Part shown: in pieces, positions 18,324-26,620 of the stretch
Position numbering within the stretch: the stretch's first letter is position 1
How the letters are laid out: every line of letters begins with the position of its first letter
Assembly: GCF_018383905.1 (NCBI RefSeq)
Contig: NZ_JAGYWA010000004.1
Location: 310,001 to 374,000, forward strand
From: Flavobacterium branchiicola
Lineage (GTDB): Bacteria > Bacteroidota > Bacteroidia > Flavobacteriales > Flavobacteriaceae
Direction: 5' to 3'
DNA length: 64,000 nucleotides
Notes under the pieces: generated by a model
Database searches by the model: none
What the model was told of the DNA's origin: nothing
Seen by the model: only the letters and a program-made list of their open reading frames with translations
Translations under genes and position numbers: made by a program

Positions 18324-19235
18324 ATGATTAAAGAAAAATTACGCCAGTCTGTAGATAAATTTAAAGACTGGAAAATTATTTTTGCCGGAATTACTTTTTC
18401 ATTCTTGTGGGCATCTGCATCAACAGCCACAAAAATCGGATTGCATTCGGCACAGCCTTTTGTAATTTCTATGTTCAGGTTTATCATTGCGGGGAGCATT
18501 ATGCTTTTTATTTCGCATATTATAATGGCAAAACGTTTGCCTCAGAAAAAAGAATGGATTCAAATCAGTATTTACGGTTTGCTAAACATTACTTTTTATT
18601 TGGGCTTATATGTTATTGCCATGCAAAAAGTATCCGCTGGTCTAGGGAGTTTAGCAGTAGCAACTAATCCTGTTTTTATTGTTTTGATCTCAGCTGTTTG
18701 GTTATCGCATAAAATCAAATTCAAAAACATTCTTAGTTTGTTGCTTTGTTTTACGGGTGTTTTTTTAGCTGCCTATCCGTTATTACAAAGCAGTTTTGCT
18801 ACTCCCGCCGGCATACTAATTTTAATTGTCAGTATGATTGCCTATTCATTAGGAACCATTTATTATTCGACACAAGAATGGAATTCATTACATATTTTGA
18901 CAATAAATGGCTGGCAAACCATAATTGGTGCGTTATTTCTTCTTCCTGCTTTATGCATCACATATGATGGTGATAAAAATAGTTTTGACAGCGATTTTTG
19001 GTTCTCGACTTCCTGGCTGGCTATTGCAGTATCTGTTGGCGCGATACAATTTTGGTTGTATCTTATAAAAATCAATCCTATAAAAGCTTCCTATTGGCTT
19101 TTTTTATGTCCGATATTTGGCTTTTTGATCGCTTATTTTATTGTCGATGAACCGCTGACTTTATATACTCTTTTTGGAGTCCTCTTTGTAATAACAGGAC
19201 TATATGTGAGTCTGACTTCTAAAGAATTAAAATAA
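18324..19235 (+). CDS. EamA/DMT-family ten-helix permease
   Basis: The 303-residue protein has about ten hydrophobic segments in two repeats, each carrying the EamA pattern (FLWASASTATKIGLH in the first; the second ends GVLFVITGLYVSLTSK). The drug/metabolite transporter superfamily exports or imports small metabolites and amino acids. It starts 13 bp after nagA, so it closes the operon, and may handle a by-product or a sugar of the pathway. Nothing in the sequence states the substrate. The call to family is firm; a role in sialic acid use is only inferred from position. Confidence 0.82.
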   Translation: MIKEKLRQSVDKFKDWKIIFAGITFSFLWASASTATKIGLHSAQPFVISMFRFIIAGSIMLFISHIIMAKRLPQKKEWIQISIYGLLNITFYLGLYVIAMQKVSAGLGSLAVATNPVFIVLISAVWLSHKIKFKNILSLLLCFTGVFLAAYPLLQSSFATPAGILILIVSMIAYSLGTIYYSTQEWNSLHILTINGWQTIIGALFLLPALCITYDGDKNSFDSDFWFSTSWLAIAVSVGAIQFWLYLIKINPIKASYWLFLCPIFGFLIAYFIVDEPLTLYTLFGVLFVITGLYVSLTSKELK

Positions 19236-19266
19236 TAAAGATAAAAATGAGTTAATTATAACTACA

Positions 19267-19296
19267 GTTTTTTAAAACTTTTAAATTTTAAAAAAC
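19267..19296 (+). terminator. Possible terminator at the end of the sialic acid operon
   Basis: GTTTTTTAAAA (19267-19277) pairs perfectly with TTTTAAAAAAC (19286-19296) over an 8-nt loop. The stem is AT-rich and no long T-run follows, so termination is uncertain. It lies 32 bp after the last gene. Confidence 0.35.
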
Positions 19297-19339
19297 GGTT
19301 TCGAATAGCATCCAAATTAAAACTTTTCTGTCAATAGAC

Positions 19340-19369
19340 TTGCATTTTGCGGGCTTATTGATAGTTTTG
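19340..19369 (+). promoter_or_regulatory. Promoter of the metzincin lipoprotein gene
   Basis: TTG (19340-19342) and TAGTTTTG (19362-19369) match the flavobacterial consensus with 19 bp spacing. The start codon at 19406 follows about 30 nt after the predicted transcription start. This indicates a transcription unit separate from the sialic acid operon. Confidence 0.7.
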
Positions 19370-19405
19370 TACTAAATATTCCCAAATTTTTTACCTACTA
19401 AACCT

Positions 19406-20629
19406 ATGAAAAAAAACAAGCACTATTTTTTACTTGCATTGTTGGCAAGTATTTTTTTTAGCTGTAGCGATCACGATATCGATGGTGATTTGTATCAGCC
19501 CAATTATTTGCCCAGCATAGACGCAACAAACCTCCCAAAGGAAAACCGGCCAATGACCATGTTTGAAGATAATGAAAGTTCTTCAAAAATGTATGACAAT
19601 GCCGATCGTTGGTTTAGAGTCAATCAGCCCCTTCAGATTATTCAAAAAGGAAAAGATTCTGTACAAGTATCGCTTTATTCGCCAGTCGGACTTTCTGATG
19701 TGAAAATTTATGCAAAATTGCCTAATTATGAGAAGCGATTTTTAATTTACAACTTTACAAAAGTCCCTGCCTTTCACAGATCGTTTCATAAAATCCCGAT
19801 GACAACCGGAAAAAATGACTATTTATTAGAAACAGGAAATACCGTTACAATTGACAAAATTGATGGTTTCTCTTCGGGAGCTGTTGAATTTTCTGTGGAA
19901 TCTGAAGATCCGTTATTTCAGAAATTCAAAAAAATAAAATCCTCGCATTTAGTTCGTTTCAGCGATTCTTATCATATTAATGAGTTAGGAAAATATCTTC
20001 CGATGAATCCTGCATTGGCAAAAGAAGCAATCACAATGATTATTAATTATTCTTATGCTTTAAGTCATCCTTTATACTACAGTACTTTTGTTAATTTTGA
20101 TAAATACAAACAAGAACAGGCTGCAACGGCCGGAACTGCGATAAACGGCGCCTTAAATTGGCATGGAAATGCAGAAGACACAAATGGAGTTTACGATTAC
20201 CTGTCTAAAGAGGAAATCGAAAAAATATATTTGAATTATCTGGATGGCCGTAACCTGAATATGGCAATGGTTGGCGGTGATTCTGCCTGGGGCGGAGGAG
20301 CGTTGGCTTCACAATGGGAATCTGGTTATGTAACCGGACATTGGTTGGGCGAAATGTCGGTTTGGTCGCATGAATATTCACATCATATTGGATTTAGCCA
20401 TACGAGCAATTTAGCAAATAGTGGTGAAGGAGGAGGCCAGCAGGAAATGCTGACTCATTTTTATAAGTATTTAATTTATTTAAATGATCTTCCATTTACA
20501 GATCCTGAGGTTCTAAAAACGTATGCAAAAACAACTTATTTAAACGGAACCTACAAGAAACCAGTATTTACAATTAATCCTAAAAATCCGTTTTTGCTGA
20601 AATATAAAGGTGAAGGAAAATGGAAATAA
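19406..20629 (+). CDS. Lipoprotein with a metzincin-type zinc protease motif
   Basis: The 407-residue protein carries a lipoprotein signal (lipobox SIFFSC, mature Cys near residue 20). Its centre is unassigned, but residues 322-332 read HEYSHHIGFSH, an exact HExxHxxGxxH metzincin signature: His322, Glu323, His326 and His332 would bind zinc and activate water. A methionine in QQEMLTH about 20 residues later could form the Met-turn. I do not recognise the family beyond this. Lipidation suggests attachment to the outer membrane or cell surface. The following lipoprotein gene is only 14 bp away, so the two probably act together. An M60/gluzincin-like enzyme (HExxH plus a distant Glu) is an alternative. 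Function as a protease is an inference from the motif. Confidence 0.72.
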   Translation: MKKNKHYFLLALLASIFFSCSDHDIDGDLYQPNYLPSIDATNLPKENRPMTMFEDNESSSKMYDNADRWFRVNQPLQIIQKGKDSVQVSLYSPVGLSDVKIYAKLPNYEKRFLIYNFTKVPAFHRSFHKIPMTTGKNDYLLETGNTVTIDKIDGFSSGAVEFSVESEDPLFQKFKKIKSSHLVRFSDSYHINELGKYLPMNPALAKEAITMIINYSYALSHPLYYSTFVNFDKYKQEQAATAGTAINGALNWHGNAEDTNGVYDYLSKEEIEKIYLNYLDGRNLNMAMVGGDSAWGGGALASQWESGYVTGHWLGEMSVWSHEYSHHIGFSHTSNLANSGEGGGQQEMLTHFYKYLIYLNDLPFTDPEVLKTYAKTTYLNGTYKKPVFTINPKNPFLLKYKGEGKWK

Positions 20630-20643
20630 AATATAAAATCAAG

Positions 20644-21654
20644 ATGAAGAATATTTTGCCCTTAATTCTAATGCTTTGTTTTTTTACCAATTGTAGTAAA
20701 GATTCTTTAAGCATGGAGCCAACAAATTATGATTACTATTATCCAAGTGATGAAGCCTCTATAACAGAAAAACAAATAGGTGATGGTACCGGAACATTAG
20801 ACCCAAGAGGAATTGCAGTTTCTAATGATAAATTATATGTTTGTAACGGTGATGTATTGGAGGTTTTTAATGCTGTAACGTTAGCACATTTAAAAACAGT
20901 TACCAATTATATAAAAGGAACTACTACGATCCCGCTTACGAATCTAACGTCAATTAGTATTGATAACGGACGTATTTATCTTGGAAGCACTGATTCAAGA
21001 TTATTTGTAATGGATGAAGCAACTACACTTGGAATTACTACTGTAGGAAACGGACAATGGTGGCAAACTTTTGTACACGTTTTTGGTGTTGTTGTTAAAG
21101 ACGGATTGGTATTTGTAAAAGAAAAAGAGAAATCAATTAAAGTGTTTGAAACTTCACAAATTACAGAAACAAGCGATTGGAATCTGAAGCCTATTGCTAA
21201 ATTAAACACCTTAAACGGCTACACCGAAATTTATTCAATGGGAATTATTTCCGGGAATTTGGTTGTTGCAGGAAGAGATGCAAAAAGCTATTTATATTAT
21301 GATATTGCAAATATTAAGGCCAATGCTGCAGCTTCGCTTACTACACCAATTGAACCTGTAAAAGCACCACTTTCAGAAATAAAACCTGTTTCAGTTTTAT
21401 TTAATGGCGATTGGGCAATTGCCTCAGAAAATGAAGGAAGTACTTCTTATTTGAGAATTTATCCAAAAGACGAATTCAGTAATAAAAATTACAAAGCAAT
21501 TATTAATGCTTCAGATGTTATGGGACAAAATCCTTTTGGAACAATAGTAAGTACAGCACAGCTGAACGATCGCATTTTTTTATCGGATAATACGAATAAA
21601 AAAATTAGAGTTATTAAACTGAATAAATCTACAATTGCTGAGCAAAAGAACTAG
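20644..21654 (+). CDS. Beta-propeller-like lipoprotein of unknown function
   Basis: An ATG at 20620 overlaps the upstream gene, but the ATG at 20644 gives a clean lipoprotein signal, MKNILPLILMLCFFTNC, with Cys17 as the lipid site, so I prefer it (336 residues). The rest resembles a propeller: recurring strands such as GIAVSNDKLYVCNGDVLEVF, SIDNGRIYLGSTDSRLFVMD and AQLNDRIFLSDNTNKKIRVI have the NHL/YVTN-like rhythm of seven blades, without a known catalytic motif. It directly follows the metzincin lipoprotein and shares its promoter, so it may act as a partner, binding or presenting substrate at the cell surface. No more exact function can be assigned. Confidence 0.7.
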   Translation: MKNILPLILMLCFFTNCSKDSLSMEPTNYDYYYPSDEASITEKQIGDGTGTLDPRGIAVSNDKLYVCNGDVLEVFNAVTLAHLKTVTNYIKGTTTIPLTNLTSISIDNGRIYLGSTDSRLFVMDEATTLGITTVGNGQWWQTFVHVFGVVVKDGLVFVKEKEKSIKVFETSQITETSDWNLKPIAKLNTLNGYTEIYSMGIISGNLVVAGRDAKSYLYYDIANIKANAAASLTTPIEPVKAPLSEIKPVSVLFNGDWAIASENEGSTSYLRIYPKDEFSNKNYKAIINASDVMGQNPFGTIVSTAQLNDRIFLSDNTNKKIRVIKLNKSTIAEQKN

Positions 21655-21676
21655 ATAGATCTTATAGATTTGATTT

Positions 21677-21718
21677 TAAAAAAGCCTGTAAACGTATTGT
21701 TTATGGGCTTTTTTTTGC
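21677..21718 (+). terminator. Terminator of the lipoprotein pair
   Basis: AAGCCTGTAAAC pairs with GTTTATGGGCTT through two G-T wobbles over a short loop, flanked by A-run and eight T. The stem sequence is nearly that of the next terminator at 22772-22808. Confidence 0.88.
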
Positions 21719-21925
21719 AACATATTCCGTCCTAAATATTTGAAAATTTGGCTTCTTCTAATAAATTATTTTCCTGAGCTTTTCAACAAATAAAATTGAT
21801 TTTTTTAGCAAAGTTCATAGTCTTTTTAATGGGGAAATTTGTATCAGAAATTATTGTTGTTAAACCTACTTTGTAATAGGTCTTCAACAAAATAGAGAAA
21901 TACAAAACAATTAAAAATTAGAATA

Positions 21926-22723
21926 ATGGATTTAAGATTAAAAGGGAAAAGAGTTTTGGTTACAGGCTCAAGTTCCGGATTGGGAGAGGCTATTGTTAAA
22001 TTTTTAGCAACAGAAGGAGCAAGTGTAATCGTTCACGGCCGAAATGAAGATCGCGCGAGAAAAGTAAGTGAAGAAATCAAATTAAATGGAGGAATTGCAG
22101 ACATTGTAATTGGAGATTTAACCACAGATGAAGGAGCAGATACTGTTGCGAATGAAGCGTTAAAGAATGGTCAGATTGATATTCTTATTAATAATGCCGG
22201 TGCTACTTCTCATAAATCATGGGGTGAAGCGACTGCTGAAGATTGGGCATATATGTATAATAATAACGTTGTTTCTTATGTAAGGATGGTACAACGTGTG
22301 GTTCCTCAAATGAAAAAACTGGGATGGGGCAGAGTAATTCATATTGGTGGAGGTCTGGGAATTCAGCCAATAAAAGAACAGCCACATTATAATGCAACTC
22401 TTGCAGCGCGCCATAATATGTCAATTTCATTAGCAAGATCATTAAAAGATTCGGGAATAACTTCAAATGTAGTTTCACCTGGTGCGATAATTAATCCAAT
22501 GGTAGAAGACTGGCTGGTAAATTCTGCGTCTAAGTTTAACTGGGGGACAGATTTAGAAGAGATTAAATACAAAGCTGTTCAGGAATTAATACCTAACGAT
22601 ACTGGAAGATTTGGCGAGCCTGAAGAAATTGCGGGTGCAGTAGCATACCTTTGCAGCACTTATGCTGATTACATTAGCGGGGCAACGATTAGAGTAGATG
22701 GAGGAACAATAAGATGTATGTAA
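21926..22723 (+). CDS. Short-chain dehydrogenase family protein with an altered active site
   Basis: The 265-residue protein has a Rossmann fold with TGSSSGLG (residues 13-20) and the structural NNAG (89-92), so it should bind NAD(P). The active site is unusual. The conserved Ser is replaced by Gly (IGGGLG near 142), and the YxxxK motif reads Y155-N-A-T-L159, with Leu instead of the catalytic Lys. The Asn position (NNNVVSYV, near 114) remains. The C terminus (YISGATIRVDGGTIR) is normal for classical SDR proteins. Without Lys and Ser, the usual carbonyl/alcohol redox reaction is doubtful; it may be a non-catalytic or divergent member. It stands alone between two terminators, so neighbours give no hint. 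Confidence 0.85.
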   Translation: MDLRLKGKRVLVTGSSSGLGEAIVKFLATEGASVIVHGRNEDRARKVSEEIKLNGGIADIVIGDLTTDEGADTVANEALKNGQIDILINNAGATSHKSWGEATAEDWAYMYNNNVVSYVRMVQRVVPQMKKLGWGRVIHIGGGLGIQPIKEQPHYNATLAARHNMSISLARSLKDSGITSNVVSPGAIINPMVEDWLVNSASKFNWGTDLEEIKYKAVQELIPNDTGRFGEPEEIAGAVAYLCSTYADYISGATIRVDGGTIRCM

Positions 22724-23074
22724 TAGAAGAACCGATGAATAAATGATTTCGAAATTCATTAACTAAAAAGCAAAAAGCCTGTAAATAGTATATTTACAGG
22801 CTTTTTTGTAAAAATGGAGGAACCTTATTAAAAATTTTTAAAATTAAAGCTAATTAAGCTTTTGTGATTTGTAATTAGTTGTTTTTTAGTGACTTATGCA
22901 ATGTGTTTTTCACGGGCTTTATTTTCTGTTTTTACGGTTCTTAACTATAGGTTCATTTTAAAAGGTTTGTTTCATTTTCTAATTTGCAACCAAATTCCAG
23001 GCTACGCAGGCTACTTCCAGTGCCATTAATTTTAACTTAGATGCACCACTGTTATTAATTTTAAATCAAAAACC
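22724..23074. other. Intergenic region with one terminator
   Basis: This 351-bp gap contains the strong terminator at 22772-22808 and otherwise AT-rich DNA without an open frame of note. A clear promoter for the following sulfatase-like gene is not visible; near-matches to TAnnTTTG lack one base. Confidence 0.5.
22772..22808 (+). terminator. Terminator of the SDR gene
   Basis: A perfect 16-bp stem (22772-22787 with 22791-22806, core AAGCCTGTAAATA) closes a 3-nt loop and continues into a T-run. It shares its core AAGCCTGTAAA with the preceding terminator, 1.1 kb upstream. Confidence 0.92.
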
Positions 23075-25066
23075 ATGAAAAAAATCCTTATTGAATGTTT
23101 GTCATCGTTTATAATTGTGACCTTCATATCTTCAGAATTAAGAGCCCAGAATGTTTCTAATACCACAAAAAAGGAAGCAAGTTCTTTTACTAAGCAAAAA
23201 CAAGAAGATTTACTTTCCTATCTTCCATTTAATGATAAAACAGATTATGAAAATGCAAGAAAAGGTTTTATTGCCACATTGCCTGCCGGAGAGATTAAAG
23301 ATGAAAAAGGTTCAGTGGTTTATAGTATGAAACAGTATGATTTTATTAAAGATAAAGCCCCGGCGACGACCAATCCAAGTTTATGGAGACAAAGCGAGAT
23401 AAACAGTATTAATGGTTTATTTAAAGTTACGGACGGGATTTATCAGATACGTGGATTTGATTTGGCCAATATGACTCTTATTGAAGGGAAAACAGGATGG
23501 ATTATTATAGATCCTCTTTTATCACCGCCTACGGCCAAAGCAGGTTTGGAACTTGCTAATCAAAAACTTGGAGCAAGAAAAGTCTCTGCAATTATTCATA
23601 CACACAGTCATATTGATCACTTTGGAGGAATCAGAGGTGTAGTTGATGAAGCTGATGTGAAAAGCGGAAAAGTGCCAATTTATGTTCCTGAAGGTTATTT
23701 TGATGAAGCAATAAGTGAAAATGTTATGGGAGGAAATACTATGGGAAGAAGAGCTTCTTATATGTATGGAAACCTTCTTCCTAAAGATGCAAAAGGAACA
23801 TTAGGTACAGGACTGGGACAAACAACTTCAACTGGTTTGGCCGGTATTTTGGAAGGAACGGAAATAATAAAAAAATTAGACGGAGAAAAAAAGATTATTG
23901 ACGGAATAACAGTAGAATTTATTTACACACCAGAATCAGAAGCACCTGCTGAAATGATGTTTTATTTTCCTGAATTTAAATCTTTCTGTCAGGCAGAAGA
24001 TTTAAGTCATACTTTACATAATTTATATACGCTAAGAGGTGCAAAGGTAAGAAACGGCCAAAAATGGAGTGAATATATTGATTTGTCTCTTCAGAAATGG
24101 GGTAAAGATGTTCAGTCTTCTTTTGGGTCTCATCACTGGCCAACATGGGGAAATGAAACTATAAATACCTACTGGAAAAGTCAGAGAGATTTATATAGAT
24201 TTATTCATGATCAAACTTTAAGATTAGCAAATGAAGGATATACTCCTGTTGAAATTGCTAATATGATAAAACTACCGGAAAGTCTTGATAAACAATTCTA
24301 CAATCGGGGTTATTACGGTTCAGTAAGTCATAACATTAAAGCGCAATATGATCTTTATTTTGGATGGTTTGACGGAAATCCCGCCAATCTTGATAAGCTG
24401 CCACCGGCTGAAGAGGGTAAAAAGTATGTTGAATTTATGGGTGGTGCATCTAGTGTCTTGACAAAAGCGAAACAATCATATGACAAAGGCGAATATCGCT
24501 GGACAGCTACGGTACTTAACAATCTGGTATTTGCAGAACCAAAAAATCAAAGTGCACGAAATCTTTTGGCAGATACCTATGAACAGTTAGGATATCAGGC
24601 AGAATCAGGTCCTTGGAGAAATTTTTATTTATCTGGAGCTAAAGAACTGAGAGATGGAGTTAAAGTATTACCATCACCAAATACAGCAGGACCAGATATG
24701 GTACGTGGAATGTCAACAAGTTTGTTTTTTAACTTTCTTGCAATGAAATTTAAAGGAACTGAACCAGCTGCCGCAGCTATGAAATACAATTTCAATATTA
24801 CAATGCCCGATGTAAACGAAAAAGTAGCGCTAATTGTTGAGAATGGAGTTGTAAATCCAAGGATAGGAAGTAATGTTTCTGAAGATGTGACAGCCTCTCT
24901 TACAATTAATAGAAAGGATCTAGATCGTATAAGTCTTGGAGAGAGTTCTTTTAAAGATCTGGTTGATAACGGAACTATTAAAATCACAGGTGATAAAAAT
25001 GCATTTGTTAATTTTCTAGGTCAGATAGACAGTTTTAATTTCTGGTTTAATATTGTCGAGCCTTAG
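23075..25066 (+). CDS. Exported alkylsulfatase-like metallo-beta-lactamase-fold hydrolase
   Basis: The 663-residue protein has a signal peptide (hydrophobic residues 8-20, ending ELRAQ) and a metallo-beta-lactamase domain with the binuclear zinc motif T176-HSHIDH-182. Further features typical of linear primary-alkylsulfatases (SdsA1/BDS1) are seen: the family insert with MMFYFPEFKSFCQAEDL, a helical dimerisation region (AKQSYDKGEYRWTATVLNNL...), and a C-terminal SCP2-like domain (about 545-660, FNFLAMKF through NFWFNIVEP). Length agrees with this family (about 640-660). The expected reaction is hydrolysis of alkyl sulfates such as SDS to the alcohol and sulfate in the periplasm. It is a single-gene unit. 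Natural substrates of these proteins are often unknown. Confidence 0.85.
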   Translation: MKKILIECLSSFIIVTFISSELRAQNVSNTTKKEASSFTKQKQEDLLSYLPFNDKTDYENARKGFIATLPAGEIKDEKGSVVYSMKQYDFIKDKAPATTNPSLWRQSEINSINGLFKVTDGIYQIRGFDLANMTLIEGKTGWIIIDPLLSPPTAKAGLELANQKLGARKVSAIIHTHSHIDHFGGIRGVVDEADVKSGKVPIYVPEGYFDEAISENVMGGNTMGRRASYMYGNLLPKDAKGTLGTGLGQTTSTGLAGILEGTEIIKKLDGEKKIIDGITVEFIYTPESEAPAEMMFYFPEFKSFCQAEDLSHTLHNLYTLRGAKVRNGQKWSEYIDLSLQKWGKDVQSSFGSHHWPTWGNETINTYWKSQRDLYRFIHDQTLRLANEGYTPVEIANMIKLPESLDKQFYNRGYYGSVSHNIKAQYDLYFGWFDGNPANLDKLPPAEEGKKYVEFMGGASSVLTKAKQSYDKGEYRWTATVLNNLVFAEPKNQSARNLLADTYEQLGYQAESGPWRNFYLSGAKELRDGVKVLPSPNTAGPDMVRGMSTSLFFNFLAMKFKGTEPAAAAMKYNFNITMPDVNEKVALIVENGVVNPRIGSNVSEDVTASLTINRKDLDRISLGESSFKDLVDNGTIKITGDKNAFVNFLGQIDSFNFWFNIVEP

Positions 25067-25115
25067 TTTTTTCTCGATAACCAGGACAAATTTATTTTTT
25101 GTTTTCTAATGAATA

Positions 25116-25164
25116 TTACCCTGATCTTTTATTCTTTTATACGAGGAAAAAATGATCAGGGTAA
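25116..25164. repeat. Inverted repeat downstream of the sulfatase-like gene
   Basis: TTACCCTGATC (25116-25126) is repeated inverted at 25154-25164, an 11-bp perfect stem with a 27-nt AT-rich loop in which TTTT and AAAA can extend the pairing. No T-run follows on the plus strand. It could serve as an mRNA 3'-end stabiliser or as a weak terminator. Confidence 0.5.
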
Positions 25165-25265
25165 ATCTCAAAGGGTTTAATTCTAATAAGAGAAGGAAAA
25201 TTGAAAGAGATTTATAAGAAAGAGTGCTGTATAATCGAAAGTATTATCAGATAAACTGAAATAAT

Positions 25266-25273
25266 TATTTTTG
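25266..25273 (+). promoter_or_regulatory. Possible -7 box of the MarC-family gene
   Basis: TATTTTTG matches TAnnTTTG and lies 73 bp before the start codon. No TTG is present at the proper distance upstream, so this is weak. Confidence 0.3.
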
Positions 25274-25346
25274 AAGGAACTAAATTTTAAGTTCGATTTA
25301 ATTTAATCCGGTTTTAATAATTAATTGAAAAATGTTAGATTAAAAT

Positions 25347-26006
25347 ATGTTCAATAGTTCATTTGTTAATTTAGTTTTGATGGGAATTATTGCCTTATTT
25401 CCCGTTGTTAACCCTTTTGGATCTGCTTTTTTAATAAGTCCGTATTTGAAAAATCTTTCTAAGAGCCAGAAAAAAAATGCTGTTAGAAAGATCACAATTT
25501 ACACATTTTGCTTTTGTGTTAGTATTTTGTTTATGGGACCTTTTATATTGCAGGCATTTGGAATAAGCATTTCAATTATTCAGCTGGGAGGAGGAATAAT
25601 GATATGTAAAATAGGCTGGGAATTTCTTAATTCAGATGAACAGCAGCGATCAGAAAACACGCTGAAAGAAAATATCACCCAAATAAACATCAGCGATAAA
25701 TTATTTTATCCAATAACATTTCCTGTCACCGCCGGGGCAGGTACCATTTCTGTTTTATTTACATTAAGTGCCCATGCAGGATCTATGGTAAATAAGTCAA
25801 GCTATTATTTGCATTTAGTCGCGATTTTAATTTCGATAACATTTTTGTGTGGTTTAGTTTATGTGTGTTACATGAATATTAGGCGCGTGCTCGATTTTTT
25901 GGGACCAAATGGCGGAGATGTAGTCAAACGTATTTTTGCTTTTTTAGTTTTTTGTGTTGGGCTTCAAATTGCATTTACAGGTTTACTTGTTTTATTGAAA
26001 ATTTGA
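25347..26006 (+). CDS. MarC-family (UPF0056) integral membrane protein
   Basis: The 219-residue protein has about six hydrophobic helices. The first contains the family signature IIALFPVVNPFGSAFL, and the middle contains the matching repeat FPVTAGAGTISVLFTL. MarC was once linked to multiple antibiotic resistance in E. coli, a role later disproved; the true function of the family is unknown. Length is typical (about 200-220). The gene starts 280 bp after the sulfatase-like gene and is followed by a small NTF2-like gene after 112 bp. No functional link is visible. Confidence 0.87.
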   Translation: MFNSSFVNLVLMGIIALFPVVNPFGSAFLISPYLKNLSKSQKKNAVRKITIYTFCFCVSILFMGPFILQAFGISISIIQLGGGIMICKIGWEFLNSDEQQRSENTLKENITQINISDKLFYPITFPVTAGAGTISVLFTLSAHAGSMVNKSSYYLHLVAILISITFLCGLVYVCYMNIRRVLDFLGPNGGDVVKRIFAFLVFCVGLQIAFTGLLVLLKI

Positions 26007-26118
26007 ATGATAGAGAGATGAAACTGTTACTTATAGAAATTAAATCTATGTTAAAAGAGAAATTTTATTTCTATATTAGTTTGAAATTTGTGAAATGTCT
26101 AATTAATAAAAAGATAAT

Positions 26119-26496
26119 ATGGATATACAGATTATAGAATTGGAAAAAAAATACTGGCACGGAGTTGAAAATGATGATTATGAAACGGTAAAAAATCTTA
26201 CGCTGTTTCCTTGTATAGTTGCCGGGAAAAATGGTATTCAGAGTGTAAGTGAAGCCGATTTCAAAAAGATGTTTGACTCGGGGCAAACCAATAAAATAAA
26301 AGTATTGGACATCTATGATGTAAAAGAAAAACGAATTGCCGACAACACTGCCGTAATAGGATATCTTCTCGACTTTATTATATTAGATGACAGTCAAAAA
26401 ACACCTATAAAGTGCGCCTGCACGTCTACCTGGATTAAAGAAAACAATAAATGGATGTGTGTATTACATACCGAAACAGAGCTGGACATTGTTTGA
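26119..26496 (+). CDS. Small NTF2-like (SnoaL/DUF4440) protein
   Basis: The 125-residue protein follows the NTF2-like pattern of an N-terminal helix (IIELEKKYWHGVENDDYETV), a long curved sheet and a terminal strand block (WIKENNKWMCVLHTETEL) that closes many DUF4440 domains. Such domains form a cone-shaped pocket used for small-molecule binding, steroid-isomerase-like chemistry or as accessory domains. No catalytic residues can be assigned. It lies just left of the first ssrA-like remnant, whose terminator hairpin (26522-26555) probably ends its transcript. It likely marks the chromosomal flank of the integrated segments. Confidence 0.7.
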   Translation: MDIQIIELEKKYWHGVENDDYETVKNLTLFPCIVAGKNGIQSVSEADFKKMFDSGQTNKIKVLDIYDVKEKRIADNTAVIGYLLDFIILDDSQKTPIKCACTSTWIKENNKWMCVLHTETELDIV

Positions 26497-26514
26497 GAAT
26501 AAATTTTCTTAAGA

Positions 26515-26620
26515 ATCAAATAAAAAAAGGAAGGTGCTATACACCTTCCTTTTTTGTGGAGTTGCCGGGATTAAAATAGAACAGCTAATTCCTATATTAA
26601 TGTTTATAGATAAAATTGAC
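26515..26620. repeat. ssrA 3'-end remnant A (candidate attachment site)
   Basis: This block holds a hairpin GGAAGGTG...CACCTTCC with T-run, followed by GTGGAGTTGCCGGGATT, a degenerate copy of the ssrA 3' end at 50021-50070. Its right half (to 26620) is about 90 percent identical to 37720-37769 of remnant B by eye. The hairpin can act as a terminator for the NTF2-like gene. It fits a tmRNA-gene attachment site left by an integrated element. Confidence 0.6.

Noticed and set aside
20620..20643. Upstream start for the propeller-like lipoprotein
   Set aside because: It would add eight charged residues ahead of the lipoprotein signal and overlap the previous gene; the ATG at 20644 gives a standard signal.
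24625..24987. A 120-codon frame opposite the sulfatase-like gene
   Set aside because: It lies fully inside a well-supported gene on the other strand and shows no domain.
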